IMG/VR virus record: IMGVR_UViG_3300042295_000240
Location: 1 to 22,458 of that record
DNA from: a virus
Length of the DNA stretch: 22,458 bases
Strand: one strand, 5' to 3'
Shown here: piece by piece, positions 15,964 through 21,120 of the stretch
Layout: every line of letters begins with the position of its first letter
Numbering within the stretch: position 1 is the stretch's first letter
The notes under the pieces: generated by a model
Database searches by the model: none
What the model was told of the DNA's origin: nothing
Seen by the model: only the letters and a program-made list of their open reading frames with translations
Position numbers and translations under genes: made by a program

Positions 15964-16155
15964 ATGCCTAACAAAAGAACAGTCGACCCTGATTCAGCCG
16001 AAGCATCAGTACGGATCATTGGTCTTCGTGTAACAGAGAAACAGTTGAAGCAGATTGCTGACCTGTGCGAGTCGAGGGGGGTGAAGCGGAGCAGATTGTT
16101 CCGTGACCTCCTTATCGAAGCATGGAATCGTGACCAGATTGAGGAGCCGTTCTAA
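15964..16155 (+). CDS. Ribbon-helix-helix DNA-binding protein, 63 aa
   Basis: The 63-residue product has a short flexible start (MPNKRTVDPDSAEA), a strand (SVRIIGLRVTEK) and two helices (QLKQIADLCESRG, RSRLFRDLLIEAWNRDQ). This order matches ribbon-helix-helix (CopG/Arc-type) dimers, which bind palindromic operators through a paired beta strand. It is probably a transcriptional regulator of the surrounding operon or of the minus-strand arm. It overlaps the next gene by one base (TAATG). Its operator is unknown; the repeated GTCTTAAGAC palindrome in this window is one candidate. Confidence 0.78.
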   Translation: MPNKRTVDPDSAEASVRIIGLRVTEKQLKQIADLCESRGVKRSRLFRDLLIEAWNRDQIEEPF

Positions 16156-16343
16156 TGGCTACCGATTATGTACATATCGATACGGCATCGGAGATGGTGC
16201 GAGAGGTTCAGGAGAAACTAGATAACGCATTGAAAGACAACACCCGTGCGTGGGAACGTGTCGCTCAACTTGAATCAACTGTTTCTGTTTTGTCTGCTGA
16301 GTGTTCGAGACTTACGTCAGAACTTGCACGTACCTACACATAG
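16155..16343 (+). CDS. Coiled-coil miniprotein, 62 aa
   Basis: The start ATG shares a base with the preceding TAA. The protein (MATDYVHIDTASEMVREVQE...) is nearly all helix, with heptad-like leucine/valine spacing in LDNALKDN and VAQLESTVSVLSAECSRLTSELA. It likely forms a parallel coiled-coil dimer. No catalytic or metal-binding motif is visible. It may act as a partner or oligomerisation factor for a neighbour; function unknown. Confidence 0.75.
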   Translation: MATDYVHIDTASEMVREVQEKLDNALKDNTRAWERVAQLESTVSVLSAECSRLTSELARTYT

Positions 16344-16351
16344 GGGGAGTT

Positions 16352-16537
16352 GTGACTACTGGTTATAAAACTCCTCCAACTGTGGAGGCGATGGCTGATG
16401 CGATCGAACATATCTTTAAGACTTATTCGAAGGGGGAACTTGTCCCGTATGAGGATTCGATTATTCCTACGCATGAGTTCTTTCTTGACTTATGTCAGAG
16501 GTTGCTGGCCGTAGAGAAAGCGTTAAGCGGTGAGTAA
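16352..16537 (+). CDS. Hypothetical protein, 61 aa
   Basis: I set the start at GTG 16352, just after GGGGGAG (16343-16349), giving MTTGYKTPPTVEAMADAIEH; the frame open from 16301 lies in the coiled-coil gene. The product is short, acidic and helical, with EHIFKTYSKGELVPY, IIPTHEFFLDLCQRLLAVEKALSGE. It ends inside the start of the next gene (GTG at 16530 lies before its TAA). No family recognised. Confidence 0.68.
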   Translation: MTTGYKTPPTVEAMADAIEHIFKTYSKGELVPYEDSIIPTHEFFLDLCQRLLAVEKALSGE

Positions 16538-16865
16538 GGCTAAACAGAAAGGCACTGCCGCTGAGACAGCAGTTGTGAAGTACCTGAAAGACAATGGGTT
16601 CCCTTATGCTGAGCGTCGTGCACTGCATGGCATCAACGACAAGGGTGACATCACTGGGTGTGGGCCTGTTGTCTTCGAGGTGAAGGATCACGGCACGTTG
16701 AAACTTAGTGAGTGGGTGTCCGAACTTAAGGAAGAGATTGCTAACGCTGAGGCCAACACTGGAACAGTGGTTGCTAAGAAGCGTGGCACGTTAAAGGTTG
16801 AGGATTGGTATGCAGTTTTACCATTCGGATTATTTGTTGAACTACTAAAGGAAGCAGGATACTAA
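16530..16865 (+). CDS. Holliday-junction-resolvase-like PD-(D/E)XK nuclease, 111 aa
   Basis: Translation starts at GTG 16530, overlapping the previous stop. The protein shows a compact resolvase layout: KQKGTAAETAVVKYLKDNGF with E12, then RALHGINDKGDITG with D40, and VVFEVKDHG with E50 and K52, the E-x-K pair of the PD-(D/E)XK fold. Basic residues near the start (KAKQKG) could contact DNA. The order E...D...ExK in about 55 residues matches archaeal Hjc-like and phage resolvase-like nucleases. It probably cuts branched DNA produced by recombination and replication before packaging. It overlaps the next gene by one base (TAATG). Confidence 0.82.
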   Translation: MSKAKQKGTAAETAVVKYLKDNGFPYAERRALHGINDKGDITGCGPVVFEVKDHGTLKLSEWVSELKEEIANAEANTGTVVAKKRGTLKVEDWYAVLPFGLFVELLKEAGY

Positions 16866-17011
16866 TGGAAAATGAAGAAGAAAAAGAAGTTACAGAAAAG
16901 ACATTCGTTGAATCCGTAATTGAATCGGTTGACTTCGTAGTCAACATGATGAACAACGGCAAGGTTGATCCGCTTAAGGTTTACCCACCTGGCAGATACC
17001 AAGGCGACTGA
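16865..17011 (+). CDS. Small acidic hypothetical protein, 48 aa
   Basis: The frame starts at the shared base of TAATG after the resolvase gene and encodes MENEEEKEVTEKTFVESVIE followed by SVDFVVNMMNNGKVDPLKVYPPGRYQGD. The N-terminus is highly acidic and the middle is an amphipathic helix. It ends one base before the TTG start of the next gene. No family recognised. Tight packing on both sides supports it as a real gene. Confidence 0.66.
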   Translation: MENEEEKEVTEKTFVESVIESVDFVVNMMNNGKVDPLKVYPPGRYQGD

Positions 17012-17012
17012 C

Positions 17013-17426
17013 TTGAAGAAACCTTTCGATGTTGGCTTGTATCTGGCTGATGACAATGCGAAGTTCGCAATCATCGACTGGCTACATGCCAATAACTTCT
17101 ACGCTTGGGTTAACCCTGACCAATATGGGATTGATGTTCTTGCATTTAAGGACTGGTCTGATTATGGTTTTGAAGTAGAGGTGAAACATAATTGGAAGGG
17201 GAAAGATTTTCCATTTGGAACTGTGCACTTCTCTGCTCGTAAACAGAAGTTCATTGCACCTAATCATTACTTCACAATGTTGAATGATGATCGGTCTTAT
17301 GTTCTCGTTGTTGATGGCGAGACGTTGGCGCAGGTTCCTGTCGTAAGTAAGCAAACCAAGTACACATCTGATGAGCAGTTCATTGCTGTTCCGATTGGTA
17401 AGTGCGAGATATTTCGGCTAGACTAA
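17013..17426 (+). CDS. Putative PD-(D/E)XK-fold nuclease, 137 aa
   Basis: I place the start at TTG 17013, one base after the previous stop, with AAGG upstream (17001-17004); an ATG at 16965 would lie inside the preceding gene. The N-terminal half has DVGLYLADDNAKFAIIDWLHANNF. The key segment is QYGIDVLAFKDWSDYGFEVEVKHNW, where D41 and E56-V-K58 sit in the right order for a PD-(D/E)XK active site on consecutive strands. KDFPFGTVHFSARKQKF follows, and I recall similar FPYxTVHIPxRKxKF segments in marine phage proteins of unknown function. It may be a structure-specific or restriction-like nuclease. The assignment rests on motif spacing. Confidence 0.65.
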   Translation: MKKPFDVGLYLADDNAKFAIIDWLHANNFYAWVNPDQYGIDVLAFKDWSDYGFEVEVKHNWKGKDFPFGTVHFSARKQKFIAPNHYFTMLNDDRSYVLVVDGETLAQVPVVSKQTKYTSDEQFIAVPIGKCEIFRLD

Positions 17427-17427
17427 C

Positions 17428-17457
17428 TTGATCCGTTTCACATTTCGGAGGTAGGTA
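17428..17457 (+). promoter_or_regulatory. Possible promoter for the lysozyme gene
   Basis: TTGATC (17428-17433) and TAGGTA (17452-17457) are 18 bases apart in the 73-base gap before the lysozyme gene. The -10 is a weak match. A very strong ribosome site AAAGGAGG (17488-17495) precedes ATG 17500, so good translation is expected whichever promoter supplies the transcript. Confidence 0.35.
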
Positions 17458-17499
17458 TAGAGAGATACACGTCCTTATCGTCCTAACAAAGGAGGCCCC

Positions 17500-18003
17500 A
17501 TGCGAAAACGCATACTGACCCCACTCATATTCATCGCAACCCTTATCCCTACAACCCCCGCATTGGCCTCTCAGACGGCCTCTCAGCCCTTCAAATGCCC
17601 GAAGGCTATGCGTATAGCCCTAGAGGTGGGCTTCCGAAAGAAAGACCTCAAAACCCTCGATCGAATCGTGTATCGAGAATCCAAGTGCCAGTCCAAAGCA
17701 GTCGGCTGGAACTACCGCAAACCCCTCACCCATAAAGATTGCAAACTGAAACCTTGGAAGCAGTACCGCAAATGCAAAGCAGTCAAGTCAGCAGACTTCG
17801 GGCTCACTCAAATCAACGACCGCTCTTGGGTTACATACTTAAGACAGAAGGGAATCATTAACACCGTCGATGATCTACTCAACCCAGTCGTCAACCTGAC
17901 CGCCGCTAAAGCGCTCTATGACTATTCTCTTGACAAGGGACATCACGCATGGAAACAATGGGATACAAAGAAACCAAACGGTTCTGGCAACGTGTCTCGA
18001 TAG
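17500..18003 (+). CDS. Secreted SLT-type lysozyme / lytic transglycosylase
   Basis: The 167-residue protein starts with a Sec signal peptide (basic MRKR, hydrophobic ILTPLIFIATLIP, cleavage likely after ALA at 23). The mature part has IVYRESKC with catalytic E60 and SADFGLTQIN (97-106), the two hallmarks of goose-type/SLT lysozyme folds. C33, C63, C81 and C92 could form disulfides outside the membrane. It cleaves the glycan strands of peptidoglycan. Unusually, it lies in the replication cluster, far from the lysis cassette, with its own strong ribosome site, so an early role in cell-wall remodelling or exclusion is possible. Its last 18 residues (from ~150) are encoded in DNA shared with the HNH gene and may be altered. 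Confidence 0.85.
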   Translation: MRKRILTPLIFIATLIPTTPALASQTASQPFKCPKAMRIALEVGFRKKDLKTLDRIVYRESKCQSKAVGWNYRKPLTHKDCKLKPWKQYRKCKAVKSADFGLTQINDRSWVTYLRQKGIINTVDDLLNPVVNLTAAKALYDYSLDKGHHAWKQWDTKKPNGSGNVSR

Positions 18004-18377
18004 GTGACCCTGAAGATTGCTGGGAATGGAAAGGCGGACTACGTGGTGACGGATACGGACAGTTCTATGTCTGGGGTAAACACCGTGCAGTACACCGCTT
18101 CTCATTCTTTATCGCAAACCTTTACTGGCCTCCTGTCGTAAGACACACATGCGACAACCGTCGATGCGTCAACCCACACCATCTCAAAGGGGGAACACAA
18201 TCAGAGAACATGCAGGACATGGTGGAACGTGGACGACACTTCCATAAAAACAAAACTCACTGCCTATACGGGCATGAATACACAGAAGAAAACACTTACA
18301 CTCGACCAGACAATTCACGAGAATGCAGAACTTGTAGAAGGGAAAGAGTCAATGGAAAAAACGATCTGGACTTGTGA
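17949..18377 (+). CDS. HNH homing-type endonuclease
   Basis: ATG 17949 has AAGGGA (17935-17940) eight bases upstream. The 142-residue protein has FWQRVSIGDPEDCWEWKGG, GYGQF...GKHRAVHRFSF and RHTCDNRRCVNPHHLKGGTQSEN, the HNH_3-type core in which His residues bind the metal and attack DNA. NMQDMVERGR is a common C-terminal motif of these enzymes. A further HCLYGHEY...CRTCRRER segment could bind zinc. Such genes are often mobile and cut related phage genomes. The first 55 bases overlap the end of the lysozyme gene in another frame, consistent with insertion there. The end overlaps the next gene by 26 bases. Confidence 0.88.
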   Translation: METMGYKETKRFWQRVSIGDPEDCWEWKGGLRGDGYGQFYVWGKHRAVHRFSFFIANLYWPPVVRHTCDNRRCVNPHHLKGGTQSENMQDMVERGRHFHKNKTHCLYGHEYTEENTYTRPDNSRECRTCRRERVNGKNDLDL

Positions 18378-18492
18378 AAGGTGTGGCATCAGGGTTACTC
18401 TCTATGTCACGCCAACACAGGCACCAACACATGTCTGCTCTAAGGCAGTCAATAAAACCAAACCACTAAAGAAAGAAGGGGAAACCCAATGA
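18352..18492 (+). CDS. Small zinc-binding protein, 46 aa
   Basis: I choose ATG 18352, with GAAGGGAAAGAG upstream, giving MEKTIWTCERCGIRVTLYVT; the frame open from 18229 runs through the HNH gene. C8-x2-C11 and H27-x-C29 are possible zinc ligands (WTCERCG...PTHVC), and the C-terminus is Lys-rich. Proteins of the form WTCxxCGxxVxxxVxPTxxPxHxC are, in my recollection, frequent in actinophages and of unknown role. Its stop overlaps the SSB start (ATGA), implying coupling. Confidence 0.75.
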   Translation: MEKTIWTCERCGIRVTLYVTPTQAPTHVCSKAVNKTKPLKKEGETQ

Positions 18493-18890
18493 ACCACATC
18501 ACTATCCACGGCAACGTGGGTTCCGACCCAGAACTGAAGTTCTCAGCAAGCGGCATGGCCATCGCTGAGTTCTCAGTAGCAGACACCTACGGCAAAGACG
18601 ACAAGAAGAAAACAACATGGCACAACGTCATCGTGTTCGGATCTCTCGCAGAGAACTTCGTCGCTTCAGCAACCAAAGGCAACAGCGTTATCGTCCATGG
18701 ACGTTACGAGGTTGAGGAATACACCAAGAAGGACGGCACTAAAGGCAAGTCTGTCAAAGTTGTTGCTGACGAAATCGGTATGTCAGTACGTTGGGATCGT
18801 TGGGTCAAAGACCAGACAGATGCAGTGATGCAGAAGATCGGCAACGTCTTCCCTAATGCACGCCCAGCGTCAGACTTCGAGGATTTCTAA
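18489..18890 (+). CDS. ssb: Single-stranded DNA-binding protein
   Basis: The 133-residue protein is a typical bacterial/phage SSB. It begins MNHITIHGNVGSDPELKFSA, continues AIAEFSVADTYGKDDKKKTTWHNVIVFGSLAENFV, and then has KGNSVIVHGRYEVEEYTKKDG, which together form the OB fold. The short C-terminal part ends ASDFEDF, a minimal acidic/aromatic tail of the kind SSBs use to recruit replication and repair enzymes. It is shorter than cellular SSBs because the Gly-rich linker is missing. It protects single strands made during replication and by the exonuclease. ATG 18489 overlaps the previous stop. Confidence 0.93.
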   Translation: MNHITIHGNVGSDPELKFSASGMAIAEFSVADTYGKDDKKKTTWHNVIVFGSLAENFVASATKGNSVIVHGRYEVEEYTKKDGTKGKSVKVVADEIGMSVRWDRWVKDQTDAVMQKIGNVFPNARPASDFEDF

Positions 18891-19139
18891 ATGGACTTGT
18901 CGAAGATCCACTTCGATGAATGGATGGAGATTGGCCTGATGAGAGGGTTCGTCGGGCCACCCGTCTGTTCAACGCATGACGGTATTCCATACACCGCCGA
19001 AGAAGAACAAGAGTTCGAAGAAGGATTCGATCCATGTGTTCATGTCATAAGACCGTACAGTTCATTAGAGGAAAAGAAAAGTGTCGAAGAAAACCATCCG
19101 CCAACAACATGGAGAAACCCACTCGTTAGCGGGGGCTGA
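18891..19139 (+). CDS. Conserved actinophage hypothetical protein, 82 aa
   Basis: The ATG directly follows the SSB stop, with GAGG (18879-18882) as ribosome site. The product reads MDLSKIHFDEWMEIGLMRGF and VGPPVCSTHDGIPYTAEEEQEFEEG, then DPCVHVIRPY and a polar tail. I recall proteins with GPPVCxxHDGxPxTxxE...GxDPCxHxxRxY in many actinophage genomes without a function. Two Cys and two His could bind a metal. The C-terminal 59 bases overlap the next gene in another frame. Confidence 0.78.
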   Translation: MDLSKIHFDEWMEIGLMRGFVGPPVCSTHDGIPYTAEEEQEFEEGFDPCVHVIRPYSSLEEKKSVEENHPPTTWRNPLVSGG

Positions 19140-19416
19140 GATATGCATCGAGGCGTATGACCTTATTACGGGAGACCGTAACAACGATTACGCACACCCG
19201 TATGACGACTACTCAAAGGTGGCTTCCATCTTTGAAAGTCTGTCGGGGGTATCTCTAAGTGTTGAGGAGGCAGTGTTGTTCCCTCTCGCTATGAAACTTG
19301 CACGGATGCGCACAGCACGTGAGAACAATCGGTGGCACCACGATTCTGTCGTGGATGCCATCGGTTATCTCGGCTGTCTCAGCATGATTAACGAACGAAA
19401 GAGCATCGTTGAGTGA
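19081..19416 (+). CDS. DUF6378 / MazG-like protein, 111 aa
   Basis: Translation starts at GTG 19081, with GAGG (19069-19072) upstream, inside the end of the previous gene. After a polar start (MSKKTIRQQHGETHSLAGAE) comes DLITGDRNNDYAHPYDDYSKVASIFESL and then VEEAVLFPLAMKLARMRTARENNRWHHDSVVDAIGYLGCLSMI. This all-helical pattern, with GDRxxDYGxPxxxF early and a DxxGY near the end, is that of DUF6378-type phage proteins related to MazG nucleotide pyrophosphohydrolases. It may adjust nucleotide or alarmone pools during infection; the biochemical activity of this subfamily is not established. Confidence 0.8.
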   Translation: MSKKTIRQQHGETHSLAGAEICIEAYDLITGDRNNDYAHPYDDYSKVASIFESLSGVSLSVEEAVLFPLAMKLARMRTARENNRWHHDSVVDAIGYLGCLSMINERKSIVE

Positions 19417-19594
19417 CGGGCTCTGGCAATTTACACGGGCACACCCCGACTGTACGCACTGCGGGACAGTAGAACGGGCGATCGAGCGCTGGCCACAATC
19501 GGTTCACGATACGTGTCCGTGTATCTGCCATCAACACAAAACAACAAACGCAAAACTAGAACTTAAGAAAGCAAAAAGGGGAAGAAGAAAATGA
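19409..19594 (+). CDS. Small Cys/His-rich protein, 61 aa
   Basis: It starts at GTG 19409, overlapping the previous stop by 8 bases. The protein contains HPDCTHCGTVERAIERW and HDTCPCICHQH, a C-x2-C plus C-x-C-x-C-H-x-H cluster that could hold zinc, followed by a basic tail (KLELKKAKRGRRK). The tail might contact nucleic acid. No family recognised. Its stop overlaps the start of the WhiB gene (ATGA at 19591-19594), so the two are coupled. Confidence 0.72.
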   Translation: MSDGLWQFTRAHPDCTHCGTVERAIERWPQSVHDTCPCICHQHKTTNAKLELKKAKRGRRK

Positions 19595-19875
19595 TTTGGT
19601 TTGAAAAGGCCGCATGTGCAGGGATAGCGAGGATTGACCCGACAATCTTTTTCCCTGACGTAGACCGAGGACAGACTGGCCCTCACTGTTGGGATCAAGC
19701 ACGGGCTATCTGTCGTGAGTGTGTCGTAAGACATGAGTGTCTTGAGTACCAGATGAAGTTCGAGGAAGAGTCAGGCCGTCGTGACGGGATGTGGGGTGGC
19801 TACACACCCAAGGAGCGGGAGCAGTTGTTTCAGGAACGGATAAGGCTCCAGCCACGGGGAAGGGGAAACCCATGA
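19591..19875 (+). CDS. WhiB-family iron-sulfur transcription factor
   Basis: The 94-residue protein has four cluster-ligand cysteines in the WhiB arrangement: C9, then C41-x2-C44-x5-C50 (AICRECVVRHECLEY). These would bind a [4Fe-4S] cluster. DPTIFFPD (16-23) and GMWGGYTPKERE (66-77) are the other family signatures; the Gly-Trp turn normally contacts the principal sigma factor, followed by a basic DNA-contacting tail (RIRLQPRGRGNP). An extra Cys at 33 is not one of the canonical four. WhiB proteins occur only in actinobacteria and their phages. It likely redirects host or phage transcription, perhaps together with the CRP-type promoter in the opposite arm. Confidence 0.92.
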   Translation: MIWFEKAACAGIARIDPTIFFPDVDRGQTGPHCWDQARAICRECVVRHECLEYQMKFEEESGRRDGMWGGYTPKEREQLFQERIRLQPRGRGNP

Positions 19876-19928
19876 CTGGAGCCGATCTGATGCTAGCAGT
19901 TATTTATCCGATTTGTTTTATCTCATAG
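19872..19928 (+). CDS. Possible hydrophobic micropeptide, 18 aa
   Basis: ATG 19872 overlaps the WhiB stop (ATGA) and has GGGGAAGGGG (19857-19866) upstream. It encodes MTGADLMLAVIYPICFIS, hydrophobic after the first residues. Its end overlaps the last 25 bases of the convergent gene. The good ribosome site and coupling are the only support; it could equally be chance. Confidence 0.28.
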   Translation: MTGADLMLAVIYPICFIS

Positions 19929-20197
19929 CGGGATTTGTAGTAGACCGAACAGTTCATTGCTTCTGACTCTGCCCTGTCTAAAGTGTTAAAGGTTTGTGCT
20001 TCGTGGATTGAAGTTGTCCAGCGCCAGACCTCCTCGAAGTCGTAGCGGAAGTAGTAATGCCCACCTCCTGCCTTAAGTCTGACGATGACGTACTTCTTAG
20101 GTTCTGGTACTGGAGTCCTTAGAACTCGGTGCTCCAGTAGTCTTCGTTTATATCTGCGCACGATGGACAGATGTCTTTTCCTAGTCGCCGTTGCCAT
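19904..20197 (-). CDS. Basic hypothetical protein, 97 aa
   Basis: I start at the ATG at 20197 (minus strand), with AAAGGGGA a few bases upstream, giving MATATRKRHLSIVRRYKRRL; the frame open to 20275 lacks a site and overlaps the neighbour more. The N-terminal 35 residues are strongly basic. The remainder (KYVIVRLKAGGGHYYFRYDFEEVWRWTTSIHEAQTF) looks like a small alpha/beta domain with many aromatic residues, ending SRYEIKQIG. It overlaps the upstream zinc protein gene by 79 bases in a different frame. No family recognised. It is the last gene of the minus-strand arm, facing the WhiB gene across a convergent junction with no visible terminator. Confidence 0.68.
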   Translation of the reverse strand: MATATRKRHLSIVRRYKRRLLEHRVLRTPVPEPKKYVIVRLKAGGGHYYFRYDFEEVWRWTTSIHEAQTFNTLDRAESEAMNCSVYYKSRYEIKQIG

Positions 20198-20304
20198 TGG
20201 TTCCCCTTTGCCTGTTTCCATACCCAGCGTGGTTGGCTCCCCGTAAGTATCGAGATACGAGCGCACTCGTCGCACCGTATCCGATACTCAGCGAAGATGC
20301 TCAT
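20119..20304 (-). CDS. Zinc-ribbon-like protein, 61 aa
   Basis: The ATG at 20304 overlaps the TGA of the upstream membrane protein gene (ATGA) and follows GGAG; the frame open to 20403 is not needed. The product has MSIFAEYRIRCDECARISIL, then a Trp/Gln/Arg-rich middle, and DICPSCADINEDYWSTEF. C11-x2-C14 and a second C-P-S-C pair make a plausible zinc ribbon. Function unknown. The 79-base overlap with the downstream gene is unusually long for this genome. Confidence 0.7.
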   Translation of the reverse strand: MSIFAEYRIRCDECARISILTGSQPRWVWKQAKGNQWQRRLGKDICPSCADINEDYWSTEF

Positions 20305-20576
20305 CCCTTCTGCTCCTCCATGAGGATTGCAAGTGCGAAACCGATCATCGAGAATGATGAGCCTAGCGTGATGAATATGGGAGCGTTGTTCTCTGATAGC
20401 CATGCGATGGTTGGTAGTGAACCGATGAGGAATGTCACTGCGATGAGTGTCTCAATTTTTTGTGCGATTACTTTACGGAATTGTTTACGTTCCATTGTCT
20501 CTCTCTTTTCTTTTTCTAGTTGTAGTTCTGGTGTCCATGCACGTACTGCTGGATGGTTGTGTGCGTACTTCTTCAT
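20301..20576 (-). CDS. Two-span membrane protein, 91 aa
   Basis: The start follows the junction TAA-GAC-ATG with the upstream gene, in the same reading frame. After a polar, charged first half (MKKYAHNHPAVRAWTPELQL, EKEKRETMERKQFRKVIAQK) come two hydrophobic helices: TLIAVTFLIGSLPTIAWL and APIFITLGSSFSMIGFALAIL, separated by SENN, and an acidic end (MEEQKG). It is an inner-membrane protein with a likely cytoplasmic N-terminus. Possibilities include a superinfection or host-takeover factor; nothing specific is shown. Confidence 0.75.
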   Translation of the reverse strand: MKKYAHNHPAVRAWTPELQLEKEKRETMERKQFRKVIAQKIETLIAVTFLIGSLPTIAWLSENNAPIFITLGSSFSMIGFALAILMEEQKG

Positions 20577-20586
20577 GTCTTAAGCC
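20577..20586. repeat. Imperfect copy of the GTCTTAAGAC palindrome
   Basis: GTCTTAAGCC matches the palindrome at 9 of 10 positions. On the minus strand it reads GGCTTAAGACATG, providing the stop TAA of the 145-residue gene and, three bases later, the ATG of the membrane protein gene. Confidence 0.7.
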
Positions 20587-21017
20587 TCGACTTTCTTGAC
20601 GATGAGACGGACGAAGTTACTCATGTCGGTCACGCCGTAACCCGTACCATCGTGTGCTACTGGGTGCGCTGTGGCTATCCGCACAGAATCCCCTTCATCA
20701 TCCTTCCAGTAGAAGATGTTGATGTCGAAGTTGTGTCGTCCCACTGTGACGTTCTCCCACCAATCTTCTTCGTCTTCCCATTTCGTGATGAGTTCTTCTG
20801 CCTTAAGTGTTAGTTCGACACTGTTGGCCATGATGTCATCGACGGTTGATGTCTGCATTTCTAGTGACTCGATCTTTTCCTCTACCGTGGTAGCGAAGTC
20901 ATCGTTGCTAGTGAAGTCAGGGTTGCCGAACTTCGACCACGCTTGCTCCTCTGCCATCTCTTCATCTTCCGCTTCTATCTCTACTGAGTAGTGGAATGTG
21001 ACGTTGTACTTTTTCAT
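20580..21017 (-). CDS. Acidic hypothetical protein, first gene after the CRP-type promoter, 145 aa
   Basis: I choose the ATG at 21017, preceded by the GGGGAG ribosome site of the duplicated 23-bp block; the ATG at 21053 would sit at the predicted transcription start and lacks this site. The protein opens with a beta strand (MKKYNVTFHYSVEIEAEDEE), then an acidic helical part (MAEEQAWSKFGNPDF, VEEKIESLEM, LKAEELITKWEDEEDWW). The second half is beta-like (VGRHNFDINIFYWKDDEGDSVRIATAHPV), ending LIVKKVEA. It resembles small phage proteins whose N-terminus reads YxVxFxYSVEVEAEDExxAEEQA, known only as hypothetical. It is the direct target of the strong promoter at 21060-21088. Confidence 0.75.
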   Translation of the reverse strand: MKKYNVTFHYSVEIEAEDEEMAEEQAWSKFGNPDFTSNDDFATTVEEKIESLEMQTSTVDDIMANSVELTLKAEELITKWEDEEDWWENVTVGRHNFDINIFYWKDDEGDSVRIATAHPVAHDGTGYGVTDMSNFVRLIVKKVEA

Positions 21018-21035
21018 TGTTCTCCCCTTCGGAGT
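21013..21035 (-). repeat. Duplicated 23-bp start-associated block, copy 1
   Basis: On the minus strand this reads ACTCCGAAGGGGAGAACA followed by ATGAA, covering ribosome site and start codon of the 145-residue gene. It is identical over 23 bases to 21343-21365. CTCC can pair with GGAG across GAAGG, which would place the ribosome site in a small hairpin. It recalls the start-associated sequences of cluster K mycobacteriophages, although the sequence differs. Confidence 0.8.
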
Positions 21036-21059
21036 TGTTATGTCGGATGACATGATTAG

Positions 21060-21088
21060 ATTTTATATAAGTGTTATACGTTTGTCAA
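21060..21088 (-). promoter_or_regulatory. Strong sigma70-type promoter of the minus-strand arm
   Basis: On the minus strand TTGACA (21083-21088) and TAAAAT (21060-21065) are separated by exactly 17 bases. The -35 is a perfect consensus. Transcription should start near 21053, giving a leader of about 36 bases that contains the duplicated start-associated block. A CRP-type palindrome abuts the -35 box upstream. Confidence 0.82.
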
Positions 21089-21106
21089 GTGTGAACTATG
21101 TCACAC
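21089..21106. promoter_or_regulatory. CRP/GlxR-type operator
   Basis: GTGTGAACTATGTCACAC is a perfect inverted repeat of six-base arms around six bases. It contains TGTGA-N6-TCACA, the CRP consensus, and the central TA fits the actinobacterial GlxR form TGTGANNTANNTCACA. Its centre is about 44 bases upstream of the predicted start and it ends directly at the -35 box, a position suited to activation by a host CRP-family protein, or to repression if it hinders polymerase. Confidence 0.68.
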
Positions 21107-21110
21107 GTCT

Positions 21111-21120
21111 GTCTTAAGAC
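21111..21120. repeat. GTCTTAAGAC palindrome, copy 1
   Basis: A perfect 10-bp palindrome. On the minus strand it contains the TCT-TAA ending of the 77-residue gene and lies 4 bases upstream of the CRP-type site, at the start of the only promoter-bearing gap in this arm. Confidence 0.85.

Noticed and set aside
19876-19910. A terminator between the convergent WhiB and 97-aa genes.
   Set aside because: Only a short GCTAGC palindrome and a T-rich stretch are present; no stem of useful length was found.
20198-20403. Longer versions of the minus-strand genes ending at 19904 and 20119, starting at 20275 and 20403.
   Set aside because: The internal ATGs at 20197 and 20304 have ribosome sites, and the latter forms an ATGA overlap with the upstream stop; the extensions only increase overlaps.
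21018-21053. An upstream ATG (21053, minus) that would lengthen the 145-aa protein by 12 residues.
   Set aside because: It coincides with the predicted transcription start and has no ribosome site, whereas the ATG at 21017 has GGGGAG within a duplicated block.
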